Assembly (NCBI RefSeq): GCF_003856525.1
Contig: NZ_RJVQ01000002.1
Coordinates: 682,001 to 746,000, forward strand
Length of the DNA: 64,000 nucleotides
Direction of reading: 5' to 3'
Origin: Vibrio viridaestus
GTDB lineage: Bacteria; Pseudomonadota; Gammaproteobacteria; Enterobacterales; Vibrionaceae
Of the stretch, positions 42,101 through 50,190 are shown piece after piece (positions within the stretch are counted from its first letter, which is position 1; each line of letters begins with the position of its first letter). The translations under genes were made by a program, and so were the position numbers. The notes under the pieces were generated by a model. It made no database searches, was not told where the DNA came from, and saw only the letters and a list, made by a program, of their open reading frames with translations.

Positions 42101-42244
42101 ATGAATACTTTTCGTATCGAACTACGTTTTGCGCCTCAAACTCATTCGAATTCTATGCTTCTTTCTTCGATGATAACACGTACTGATCTACCCCGAGTAC
42201 ATTCTAATATCGTCATTAAAGATGCAGCGAAACGTCGAGCTTAA
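42101..42244 (+). CDS. small 47-residue protein upstream of a DUF1127 gene
   Basis: The 48-codon open frame starts with ATG behind a near-ideal AGGAGG ribosome site (eight bases spacing). The product begins MNTFRIELRFAPQTHS and ends IKDAAKRRA: basic, without Cys, membrane span or signal. Stop to DUF1127 start is 113 bases, with a 10-bp hairpin between them, so both are probably on one transcript. I do not recognise it. It could be a real small protein or a leader peptide controlling the downstream gene. Confidence 0.6.
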   Translation: MNTFRIELRFAPQTHSNSMLLSSMITRTDLPRVHSNIVIKDAAKRRA

Positions 42245-42262
42245 GTTGATCCGTATGCTCAT

Positions 42263-42289
42263 GTTAGGCTGCGGAAAAGGCAGCTTAAC
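42263..42289 (+). ncRNA. intercistronic hairpin before the DUF1127 gene
   Basis: GTTAGGCTGC and GCAGCTTAAC pair with one mismatch around GGAAAAG, without a T-run. It could be an attenuator, an RNA-processing site or a stabilising hairpin. Confidence 0.4.
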
Positions 42290-42357
42290 TAGACGACCCA
42301 TCTAAATTACCTGCCTCTTCTCCCAGTTTAACAACTCGTTTGACTAAGGAGAGTAAC

Positions 42358-42612
42358 ATGAAACATTCACTATATATCACATTGGCAACTTGGCTTATCC
42401 GTGCAGATATTCGTCACGAAGAACGTCGTTGGAAAAGAAAAATCAATCGAACTGCCCGCGATATTCCTTGGGATAATCCTCATTTGCTGCGCGATATCGG
42501 TCTCAGCCCTGATGGAAGCCGAGTGAATGAAGAACGCATGGATTCAACAGCCAAAGCGACAAGTAAAGTGATGAAAATTCGTCAGTGGCTAAGTACGAGA
42601 ATACCAACATGA
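42358..42612 (+). CDS. DUF1127 domain protein
   Basis: The 84-residue basic protein has the DUF1127 (YjiS-like) signature near residues 45-52 (LLRDIGLSPDG), preceded by an aliphatic and Arg-rich N-terminus (LATWLIRADIRHEERRWKRK). Small DUF1127 proteins have been linked to RNA maturation and metabolic regulation in alphaproteobacteria, but no role is settled in Vibrio. Start: ATG at 42358 behind AAGGAG. A strong terminator follows. Confidence 0.85.
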   Translation: MKHSLYITLATWLIRADIRHEERRWKRKINRTARDIPWDNPHLLRDIGLSPDGSRVNEERMDSTAKATSKVMKIRQWLSTRIPT

Positions 42613-42616
42613 TATA

Positions 42617-42646
42617 ACCGGCCCTTATTGCAAGGGCCGGTATTTA
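42617..42646. terminator. terminator hairpin after DUF1127 gene
   Basis: ACCGGCCCTT pairs with AAGGGCCGGT around ATTGC, followed by ATTTAA. It is shared with the convergent transporter gene. Confidence 0.75.
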
Positions 42647-42654
42647 ATACTCGC

Positions 42655-44034
42655 TTATTTTGGTCTTTTCAAAAATGTACCAATGCTGACTAAGAATACG
42701 ATACACGAAATAGTAACTAGGGCGGTTGTGATTGCTGGAAGAAACCCGTGGGGGGAGATAACCGAGTATATAGAGCCAGTGAGCGCAGTTCCTAACGCAA
42801 AAAAACCTTGTTGAACGGTGATCAAAGCGCTGCTTGCTTCACTAGCATGTTGTTTTTCTACATTCGATAGGGTAATTCTAAAGGCTGACGAGAGCATAAA
42901 AGAGTTACCAGCTCCAACAAAACCTGTCGCAAAGAGTAGCTGCCATACCTGAACTTTATCTCTAAATGCCCACAATAGGCCCAATGTAATAAGAAATCCT
43001 ACAATGGTTAGTGCCGAACCGAGCGTAAATGTAAGGTAATCTCCGATTCGTTGACTAGTGGATTTACTCACTAACGAGCCAACAAAAAACATGAGTCCCA
43101 GACCCATAAACGTATTTCCAGATTGAAATGGAGTAAAGTGGGCCGCTTGTTGAAGGGTGAGTGCCGTGACAAATAAATACCCAGCGTATGTCGATGTGAC
43201 GCCTATTTCTGCAAATAAGCCAGCCTTAGCTGTCGATGTATTAAATACTGCTGGTGGAATCAAAGGGTTATTCCCTTCCAACTCTTTTTTAGTTTCTACT
43301 TTTATTAGCAGTACGGCTAAAGGAATTACACCGAACAATAACCAAAAAAGCTGAGGCCAGTGTTCCCCCATTGCTACAGGAATTAATAAACACAACATGA
43401 GGCTGGCAAATAAAAGGATCCCCTGAACATCCATTTTTGGTTTTTTTTCTGCCTGGGTTTCTGGAATAATAAAATAACCAATAATAAGGATTAGAATGCA
43501 TATTGGTATATTGATATAAAAAGCAACTCTCCAGCCAAGATCAAATAGATTTGCTGAAACTAGCCAGCCTCCCAGAATTTGTCCAAGTGCAACGGAAAGT
43601 CCTGCAACGGAAGTATAAATACTGACAGCCCGACTATGACGCTCTCCATCCAAAGTCGCATGAATCGTACTTAAAATTTGTGGCATCAGTAGGGCAGCAC
43701 ATAGACCCTGAAGAAATCGACCGACTAACATAACGTATATGCTCTGCGACATACCGCATAAAGCTGACGCAACACCAAAACCAAATACACCGATGAGAAA
43801 AAGTTTTTTACGTCCATATCGGTCACCGAGTCGGGCACCAGATGCGATCAGTGTTGCGAAGCATAGTGCGTAAACAGCGACGATCAAAACGAGTCCTGTT
43901 TCATTCGTTTTTAAACTTTTACCTAAAACATCTAAAGCAACGTTTACGATAGAAAAATCAATTTGGGGAAGAAGTTGTCCGGCAACAAGAAGAAGTAATC
44001 CAAAAAGAGACAGAGACTTATGAGTACTTGTCAT
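42655..44034 (-). CDS. MFS drug/metabolite exporter
   Basis: Using the ATG at 44034 (behind AAGGAA), the 459-residue protein has 12-14 hydrophobic segments. MFS motif A appears between TM2 and TM3 (GARLGDRYGRKKLFLIG) and motif C-like GLSVALGQILGGWLV in TM5. The opening QIDFSIVNVALDVLGKSL resembles the DHA2 (EmrB-like) drug exporter group. No regulator is adjacent; it is convergent with the DUF1127 gene. The longer open frame to 44202 has no ribosome site and a non-membrane prefix. Confidence 0.88.
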   Translation of the reverse strand: MTSTHKSLSLFGLLLLVAGQLLPQIDFSIVNVALDVLGKSLKTNETGLVLIVAVYALCFATLIASGARLGDRYGRKKLFLIGVFGFGVASALCGMSQSIYVMLVGRFLQGLCAALLMPQILSTIHATLDGERHSRAVSIYTSVAGLSVALGQILGGWLVSANLFDLGWRVAFYINIPICILILIIGYFIIPETQAEKKPKMDVQGILLFASLMLCLLIPVAMGEHWPQLFWLLFGVIPLAVLLIKVETKKELEGNNPLIPPAVFNTSTAKAGLFAEIGVTSTYAGYLFVTALTLQQAAHFTPFQSGNTFMGLGLMFFVGSLVSKSTSQRIGDYLTFTLGSALTIVGFLITLGLLWAFRDKVQVWQLLFATGFVGAGNSFMLSSAFRITLSNVEKQHASEASSALITVQQGFFALGTALTGSIYSVISPHGFLPAITTALVTISCIVFLVSIGTFLKRPK

Positions 44035-44396
44035 TAATTTATTTCCTTGAATGCTTGGGGATGATATTGGAAGGGTAAGAATAATTAGCCTACTAAACTC
44101 TACTTTAAAATCAAATATATGAATATTGAGTAAATAGAAATAGTCAATTGTCATTCGCGATAGAATGATACTTTGATAAAAAAAACGTATTTTTTTGGAC
44201 AAAGGATATTAATTGCGAATTTAATAATTTCAGATAATATCGTTATACCCTCACTTCTGCCGCAGGTATTTGTGCCTCGTTTTACAATAAATTTACATCC
44301 CCTGTAATTGATGGTGTTAATTTCACCTTTGCTTGTTATGGTTTTTACAAACAACTGTTAACGTAATAACTCGTATAACAGATGTCAGGAGCAATT
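44035..44396. other. 362-bp AT-rich gap between divergent genes
   Basis: Nothing gene-like is visible. It should hold the promoters of the MFS gene (minus) and the glycosyltransferase operon (plus). Confidence 0.5.
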
Positions 44397-45359
44397 ATGC
44401 GTAAAACAATTTCAGTCGTAGTACCCTGTTTTAATGAAAGTGAGGTCATCGATTTTACCGTTGAAGAGCTCCTTTCTGTGACTAATGGAATAACTCAATA
44501 TCAGTTCGAACTTATCTTCGTTAATGATGGAAGCTCTGATAACACAGAAGAGAAGCTGCGTGGACACAGTCGTGCTCACAGTAATATAAGAACGATTTCG
44601 TTTTCGAGAAACTTCGGGCACCAACAAGCAGTAAGTGCGGGTTTAGATGTCAGTACCGGTGATGCCGTTGTTCTGATTGATGCTGACCTACAAGATCCTC
44701 CAGAAGTCATTAAAGATATGATTGCCAAGTGGGAAGATGGGTACGATGTCGTTTACGGTACTCGTTTAAGCCGCGATGGCGAATCAGCGTTTAAGAAGCT
44801 GACCGCAAAAATGTTTTATCGTGTTCTAAATGGGTTGTCTGAAGTGCCAATGCCATTGGATACGGGAGATTTTCGCTTAATGGACCGTCAGGTTGTTGAT
44901 CAACTCGTTGCTATGCCGGAGAAATCACGTTTTATCCGTGGAATGGTGAGCTGGATTGGTTTTAATCAGACGTCGGTAACCTATGAGCGATCGCCTCGTT
45001 TTGCTGGTGAATCTAAATATCCATTGAGAAAAATGCTTAAGTTTGCATTAGATGGCATCCTGTCATTTTCAGTCAAACCTCTAAAGCTTTCTATTATGAT
45101 GGGCTTTCTATCGTCTGCAATCGCATTTTGTATCCTCATGTATTCTTTCTACGTGCGTTTAATGACAGATCAATGGACATCAGGTTGGACGTCATTGCTG
45201 GTCTCGATTCTCTTTATCGGTGGTGTGCAGTTAATTTCGATTGGTATCCTCGGCGAGTATATAGCCAGAATTTACAACGAGTCGAAAGGTCGTCCGCTAT
45301 ATATAGTGAAAAAAGAAAGAGAAGAGAGAAAGAGTGCAGAACATAATAAAGCCGCTTAA
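44397..45359 (+). CDS. GtrB-type bactoprenol glucosyltransferase
   Basis: The 320-residue family-2 glycosyltransferase is anchored by two C-terminal membrane spans (about 226-250 and 260-285). It has the N-terminal Rossmann opening VVVPCFNESEVID, DGSSDNT, the metal-binding DADLQDPPEV at about 90-99 and DTGDFRLMDRQV. GtrB/DpmI proteins move glucose from UDP-glucose to undecaprenyl phosphate on the inner face of the inner membrane. ATG at 44397 behind AGGAG. The last 26 bases overlap the next gene, a GtrA-containing fusion, which supports a common pathway. Confidence 0.9.
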   Translation: MRKTISVVVPCFNESEVIDFTVEELLSVTNGITQYQFELIFVNDGSSDNTEEKLRGHSRAHSNIRTISFSRNFGHQQAVSAGLDVSTGDAVVLIDADLQDPPEVIKDMIAKWEDGYDVVYGTRLSRDGESAFKKLTAKMFYRVLNGLSEVPMPLDTGDFRLMDRQVVDQLVAMPEKSRFIRGMVSWIGFNQTSVTYERSPRFAGESKYPLRKMLKFALDGILSFSVKPLKLSIMMGFLSSAIAFCILMYSFYVRLMTDQWTSGWTSLLVSILFIGGVQLISIGILGEYIARIYNESKGRPLYIVKKEREERKSAEHNKAA

Positions 45360-47121
45360 TCGGTTGTTAAGTCCTGAATTACTGCAAAAGCTCAGATTTG
45401 CTTTAGTTGGCGTGGTCAATACGGCCACTGCCTATCTGGCTTTTGTCATCTTATTTCATATTTTAGATAACTATATTGCTGCATCAGTTCTTTCGTATAT
45501 TGTCGGAATGCTGGTCAGTTTTGTTCTTAACCGCGGGTTTGTATTTAAGAGCAGCGAAAAGAAAGGGCAATTTCTCTCTTTCTGCGTTGTAAACTTATTT
45601 TCGCTTGGCTGCAGTACCGGTACTCTCTACTTATTAGTTGATACATTGGGTGTTTACGTTTATCTAGCTCAAGCCCTTTCAGTCTGTGTATCTATGGTAG
45701 TGAACTATTTGGGTTACCGAGCCATATTTACTTATGGAGTCACCATGAATAAAGCACCAGCTGTCCCTAAAAGCAGTGATCTGTCACTGAATCCGGCCGG
45801 TATCGCTAAGTTTTTCATGATGTTGTTGTTCTTGGCGGTCACAATTTACAACATGCATATTGCTCTTCTCGAGACAGTCGCTCACGACGCACTGCCTTTT
45901 ATGGAGTCGTATGTTGAGAAGTTTACATCCGAAGGTCGTTGGATTAACTTCGCATTTTTTGAAGGATTAAGAGAACTCCCTCAATGGGTAGCCTTTCCTT
46001 TATGTAATCTGTTTGTATTTATTTTTGGCTACCAAGTTGCTAACTCATTGGTTAAAGAAAAATGGATTGCTTTCTGTTTTGCTTTAACTTTGGTTAATAT
46101 TCCTTACTTTACCATGCTGTTTAAATGGCCAATGACGCTTGTCGCTGGCATGGGATTACTGGCGCTGTTTTCCTACATCAAGGATCGCGTATCGGTAACT
46201 GCAATGTTGCTAATCTCTGGTATTGCCTTGTTTGCCACGTATCCAGCATTCTATTTCTTAATGCCTTTGCTATTTATTAGCCAGTTAAGAAACGAATCAT
46301 TTACTGGGTTATTCAAATTTCTACTGATTTGGATCGCAGGTTATGCTTTAGGGTATGGTGTCGCACAGCTTTCGGTGTTTGTGTATACGTTTTTAGCTGA
46401 AGGCCACGGACACTTTATTGAGTTTGCAGGATGGCGAAAATCCACACCGATGACTGGATTGGAATCGTTGTTAAGCAACATAGAGAAGAGTGCCGGCAAC
46501 TTTGAACGTAATGCCTTGTACATTTCAGAATTAAGCCCACTATTTTTTATTCCAGTTGCTTTAGTTTTACTGTGGTCTTTGAAAGCGCAATTAAAATATA
46601 CCCTCGTTGTTTTATTGGTGGTGTTCTCTATTTACGCTAGTGTGATTGCATTGGGTGTTAACGTACCACTACGCTCAGGTATAACGTTACCTATTGGTAT
46701 GGCGATGATCGCTCTACTGGTTCGTTCATCTTGGGGTAAAGGTCTTTTACTGGCTACGTTGTTTATTCCGTTTGCCTATAAAACATACACATACAACCAT
46801 GCCTATCATGAGAAGCGCGTAATATTACGCAGCATTATTGAACCTGCGGATCCTCAAGGATTAATGAAACAGCCTCAACGTTTTGGTCAGGTAATAGTGA
46901 CGGTTGATGAGAAGAAAATGAGCGAATATTTTCATAAAGAAACAGGTTCTGATGCGTTCAAAAACTTAACGAATCTACGTGAGCACTATATCAAGCCGTA
47001 CTTCTACAATCATGGCTGGAAAGAGGACAGCATTAAAGTTGTCGATACGCCAGAAAAAGAAGTAACAGGTAAAGCGGAAATAGAAACAAAAGGTGATACG
47101 CTGTATCTAAATATGGATTAG
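45334..47121 (+). CDS. fusion: GtrA flippase domain plus GtrII-like glucosyltransferase
   Basis: The 595-residue membrane protein starts with GTG at 45334. Residues about 15-137 are a complete GtrA domain of four spans (FALVGVVNTATAYLAF, then VVNYLGYRAIFTYGV), which flips undecaprenyl-phosphate-glucose to the periplasm. Residues about 160-595 are a separate polytopic GT-C-like domain with about nine spans. It opens with HDALPFMESYVEKF and GRWINFAFF and is most like Pfam GtrII glucosyltransferases of O-antigen-modifying serotype conversion. In Shigella and Salmonella gtrA, gtrB and the specific gtr gene are separate; here flippase and transferase are one chain. It is expected to add glucose to a surface polymer, probably O-antigen. 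Confidence 0.82.
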   Translation: MQNIIKPLNRLLSPELLQKLRFALVGVVNTATAYLAFVILFHILDNYIAASVLSYIVGMLVSFVLNRGFVFKSSEKKGQFLSFCVVNLFSLGCSTGTLYLLVDTLGVYVYLAQALSVCVSMVVNYLGYRAIFTYGVTMNKAPAVPKSSDLSLNPAGIAKFFMMLLFLAVTIYNMHIALLETVAHDALPFMESYVEKFTSEGRWINFAFFEGLRELPQWVAFPLCNLFVFIFGYQVANSLVKEKWIAFCFALTLVNIPYFTMLFKWPMTLVAGMGLLALFSYIKDRVSVTAMLLISGIALFATYPAFYFLMPLLFISQLRNESFTGLFKFLLIWIAGYALGYGVAQLSVFVYTFLAEGHGHFIEFAGWRKSTPMTGLESLLSNIEKSAGNFERNALYISELSPLFFIPVALVLLWSLKAQLKYTLVVLLVVFSIYASVIALGVNVPLRSGITLPIGMAMIALLVRSSWGKGLLLATLFIPFAYKTYTYNHAYHEKRVILRSIIEPADPQGLMKQPQRFGQVIVTVDEKKMSEYFHKETGSDAFKNLTNLREHYIKPYFYNHGWKEDSIKVVDTPEKEVTGKAEIETKGDTLYLNMD

Positions 47122-47145
47122 AACGCTTTTATTTCTGTCGCAAGA

Positions 47146-47175
47146 AAAACGGGAGTGAAATACTCCCGTTTTTTA
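47146..47175. terminator. bidirectional rho-independent terminator
   Basis: AAAACGGGAGT pairs with ACTCCCGTTTT around GAAAT, with a T-run following. Confidence 0.85.
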
Positions 47176-47187
47176 ATTCTCGGTATC

Positions 47188-48522
47188 TTAAGATAGGTTG
47201 TAGTCGGCGTTTGCTGCCTTGCTTCGAATGGTACGCCAACGGATAATATCAATAACTAATAAAAGTAACAGACTGCATCCCATGACTGGAAGTGCTAAGC
47301 CGAGTCCTACAGCCACTATAATGCTTAAACATTTATTCAGTGGCGATAGGTTAAGCCATATGTAACTGACGGTATCTTTCGCCGAAGGGACTGGTGGTCT
47401 GCGGGTCCACCACATTTTGTAACCCCAGATAATCATGAGACAAAGAGTGATGCCAAATGCAGCCAGGATGAGTTGATTTGGTAGACCAAATAAGACCCCC
47501 ATGTGAGCATCTATTCCCCAGCGAATTAATTTTGCAATCAAAGGGTAGTCACTAAACCTTGCTTCACTGGTAATTGCCATTGTTTGAGCATTCACGGAAA
47601 TAGCATCGACTTGAGTTGGCCATGATCTATCAATCTCTCTTATCATCCATGCTCGAGAATTCGAATAGCTAGGTCGAAGCTCAATCTTACGTGCTGTGAG
47701 GCCAGAATCTCGTGCAATTGCCAGCATCGAATCAAACTGAGCATCTACTTGCTCTGAACTTATTGTATCCGTTGAATTACTGGTTAATGCTGTAGTGACC
47801 GATGGTGTTACCCAGCCAATCGATTTTCTCCATTCAGCAATATTGCCTCCCGCCCATTTAGACCAGGTTAAGCCTGTTGCCGAGAAAAATATCATTCCAA
47901 GAAGAATAATGAGACCTGCTTTTTGATGCCTACTTTTGTTACTTATATAAGCATTTCTGGTGGAGCGGCGATTTTGTCTTCGTGTGCTATACCAGAGAAC
48001 GACGCCACCAACAGCCGCGAACCACATCCAAGATGCCGCTAACTCACTATAAATCCGTCCAGTTTCGCCAAGTAGTAAACTCCTGTGTAAAAAATCGAGT
48101 TGAGTCATAAATGGCAGCACGCCACTGGTGCCATAGGTGGGCAGAGTATCCCTTATATCTAAGGTGATTGGGTCGACAAACACCGTTAATAATTGAAGGT
48201 TATAGTCTGGATCTGAAAAGAGAATTCGAGAAGTATAACCATCGCCTATAGAAGGGCGTACTGCCTGTAGAGTTAATGGTCTATCAAGTGATTGTCGCGC
48301 TACTTTAATTTGTTCTTCAAGCGAATGTGGTGAACCATTTTTCTCGCCTGTGAGTGCATGATGATATAAGGACGCCTCTATTTGGGGCGCCAGAACGTAG
48401 AGCGTCCCTGTTAACGCGGCAGTAAATATAAATGGCCCAATAAATAGTCCGATATAAAAGTGGAGGCGTTTTAAAAGCGCAAGAATTCCGAGATACGAAT
48501 CCCTGGATTGCTGGTTTTGCAT
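47188..48522 (-). CDS. PepSY-associated transmembrane protein (PiuB/iron reductase-like)
   Basis: The 444-residue inner-membrane protein has four main spans. The first (about 18-40) is in HFYIGLFIGPFIFTAALTGTL, followed by a PepSY periplasmic region. A His pair in DFLHRSLLLGETGRI and HMG-type residues near the third span (DAHMGVLFGL) are the usual heme-binding positions. Family members reduce ferric siderophores or assist iron uptake. It follows a DUF2946 gene on the same strand by 33 bases, with a possible Fur box ahead of the pair. Confidence 0.87.
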   Translation of the reverse strand: MQNQQSRDSYLGILALLKRLHFYIGLFIGPFIFTAALTGTLYVLAPQIEASLYHHALTGEKNGSPHSLEEQIKVARQSLDRPLTLQAVRPSIGDGYTSRILFSDPDYNLQLLTVFVDPITLDIRDTLPTYGTSGVLPFMTQLDFLHRSLLLGETGRIYSELAASWMWFAAVGGVVLWYSTRRQNRRSTRNAYISNKSRHQKAGLIILLGMIFFSATGLTWSKWAGGNIAEWRKSIGWVTPSVTTALTSNSTDTISSEQVDAQFDSMLAIARDSGLTARKIELRPSYSNSRAWMIREIDRSWPTQVDAISVNAQTMAITSEARFSDYPLIAKLIRWGIDAHMGVLFGLPNQLILAAFGITLCLMIIWGYKMWWTRRPPVPSAKDTVSYIWLNLSPLNKCLSIIVAVGLGLALPVMGCSLLLLLVIDIIRWRTIRSKAANADYNLS

Positions 48523-48555
48523 AATTACTTTCTCTTAATTGATTTAATGTTAGTT

Positions 48556-48930
48556 TTAATTTTTTAGTGAGAAAGCTTGGGGTGGTGCCCTAGGGATTAT
48601 ATGACTGAGCATCCATCGTTTGAATACAACGGAATACGAAGCCAATACAGAGGATGAGTTTTTTAAGTCTGGAGCGTCGAATTGATGAATTGAAGTCGAG
48701 TGCCAACTTAAATGGGCAAGCAGTTTACAGTATTCACACCAACTGTGCTCAAGGTCGGAATCGGCGTTGTCCTGATGATGACTATCATGAGTCATCATTG
48801 TGCTGTGATGAGTCGGAGGCGCTAATGATTGAGAGATGAGTGGTGCAACATAGACAAGAGCAACGGACAACAAAGCTAGCCATAAGAATAGCTTAGATAA
48901 TAATGTCTGTTGTTTATCGAATTGAAACAC
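48556..48930 (-). CDS. DUF2946 protein
   Basis: The 124-residue protein belongs to DUF2946, often found beside copper and iron genes. One span or uncleaved signal lies at about 12-34, then a His-rich stretch (THHSTMMTHDSHHQ) and WCEYCKLLAHLSWHS, the family's Cys-x-x-Cys core. A periplasmic metal-binding role is likely. It is the first gene of the pair with the PepSY protein. Confidence 0.82.
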   Translation of the reverse strand: MFQFDKQQTLLSKLFLWLALLSVALVYVAPLISQSLAPPTHHSTMMTHDSHHQDNADSDLEHSWCEYCKLLAHLSWHSTSIHQFDAPDLKNSSSVLASYSVVFKRWMLSHIIPRAPPQAFSLKN

Positions 48931-48977
48931 AGCTTAAGAATGACTCAGGAAGCGAAGGTGGGGAACTATAGCACAAA

Positions 48978-48992
48978 TGAGAATTAGTTACA
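48978..48992. promoter_or_regulatory. possible Fur box
   Basis: TGAGAATTAGTTACA agrees with the 7-1-7 Fur consensus TGATAATNATTATCA at ten of fourteen scored positions. It lies 48 bases before the DUF2946 start, where a repressor would act. Confidence 0.35.
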
Positions 48993-49011
48993 GTGAAGAA
49001 AAGGGAAAGCC

Positions 49012-49043
49012 TCAGTAAGGATGGGTGGTCACATCCTTACTGA
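49012..49043. terminator. terminator with 12-bp perfect stem
   Basis: TCAGTAAGGATG and CATCCTTACTGA are exact complements around GGTGGTCA. It lies past the stop of the sugar isomerase-like gene (minus strand). Confidence 0.65.
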
Positions 49044-49057
49044 CAATGAAGCGATGA

Positions 49058-49885
49058 TTAATCGATGTATTTTGACATATTGTCAAAGCACTCTTTAGCT
49101 ACTTTGAAATGGTCTTGTTCCCAGTATTTAGGACTAAGCAACTCGGGTGACCAAACTCCATCAAATCCTGTCGATTTTACTGCGTCGGTGTAAGCCTGAA
49201 TATCGACTTCTCCCTCACCGGGGAAGAACGCTCTTTGTACAGTTTCATCCCATTCTTCGCCCACATATGGTCTTCGTCCATCACAGAAATGAACACCAAA
49301 GATTGTTGATTTATCCAGTTTGGCAATATCTGATGGTGTAGTCTGACCTGACGCATGCAAGTGCCAGAAATCGACTACGACACCAATGTTCGAGCTACCG
49401 ACAGAGTCAATAACCTGCAGGGCTTGATTTAATGTGTTGAATTGGGTTGGTGCCATCACTTCGATTTGATATCGGATACCGTACTTCTCACCGATTTTGG
49501 ATATTTCACCAATACTTTCGGTCATCACTGTCATGATTTCATCAGGGGAAAGATGATCAATCATATTACTGCCCATGATTTGTACAGTAGGGCATTCAAG
49601 GTCGGCAGCGGCTTGCGTGAGTCTTTCCGCTTCTTTTAACATGATGCCGCGTAGTGCTTTATCGTAATATCTATCGATGCCTTTTTGAGCATTGATACAA
49701 CCCGCTTTTAGGCCATATTTATCCAGTTCCGCTTTTAGTTGTTTCGCGGTGCCGCCGTGATCTAAATAGCGTAAGAGCTTATTAAAAATAAACTCTACTG
49801 CGTCATAGCCGGTTTCATGCGCAAGACGGACCTCTGTTATTGCATTGCAATACCAAGTAGAAACTCCATGTAATGTTTTCAGCAT
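49058..49885 (-). CDS. sugar phosphate isomerase/epimerase-like TIM-barrel protein
   Basis: The 275-residue protein belongs to the xylose-isomerase-like TIM-barrel superfamily. Metal-ligand type residues appear as YQIEVM (Glu), VVVDFWHLHASG (Asp/His) and VHFCDGRRP (His/Asp). Members include IolE, IolI, hydroxypyruvate isomerase and dehydroshikimate dehydratase. The substrate is unknown; no transporter or sugar gene lies next to it. ATG at 49885. Confidence 0.8.
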   Translation of the reverse strand: MLKTLHGVSTWYCNAITEVRLAHETGYDAVEFIFNKLLRYLDHGGTAKQLKAELDKYGLKAGCINAQKGIDRYYDKALRGIMLKEAERLTQAAADLECPTVQIMGSNMIDHLSPDEIMTVMTESIGEISKIGEKYGIRYQIEVMAPTQFNTLNQALQVIDSVGSSNIGVVVDFWHLHASGQTTPSDIAKLDKSTIFGVHFCDGRRPYVGEEWDETVQRAFFPGEGEVDIQAYTDAVKSTGFDGVWSPELLSPKYWEQDHFKVAKECFDNMSKYID

Positions 49886-50190
49886 TTTTTAACTCCTGAC
49901 GAGCTCACTTTTGAACAACTTTCCGAAAATAATATAATTAGGTATTTTTAAATCAATTCATTAATTCAATTGAATCTATTTTGTGATTTATTGATCACGT
50001 TGTTTTAGATGTTTATGATGCTTAAACATCAAGAATCCACTGGTTACTGTATCTTCTGTTTACTCTTGGCTTTGATTTTCTACCAAGAATTGGTGATTTT
50101 TATGGTGGTTGTGTTGCAAATGTGATAAAAATATAAATAACATTTCTGACCAGGTGGTTAGTGCTTTACAAACTTGAGGTTTTGTGAAAA
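49886..50190. other. 305-bp AT-rich gap between divergent genes
   Basis: It contains a possible operator palindrome at 50008-50030 (GATGTTTA and TAAACATC, 7-base spacer). Otherwise I see only promoter-like AT-rich sequence. Confidence 0.45.

Noticed and set aside
49965-50000. TGTGATTTATTGATCACG as a CRP site
   Set aside because: The half-sites are separated by eight bases instead of six.
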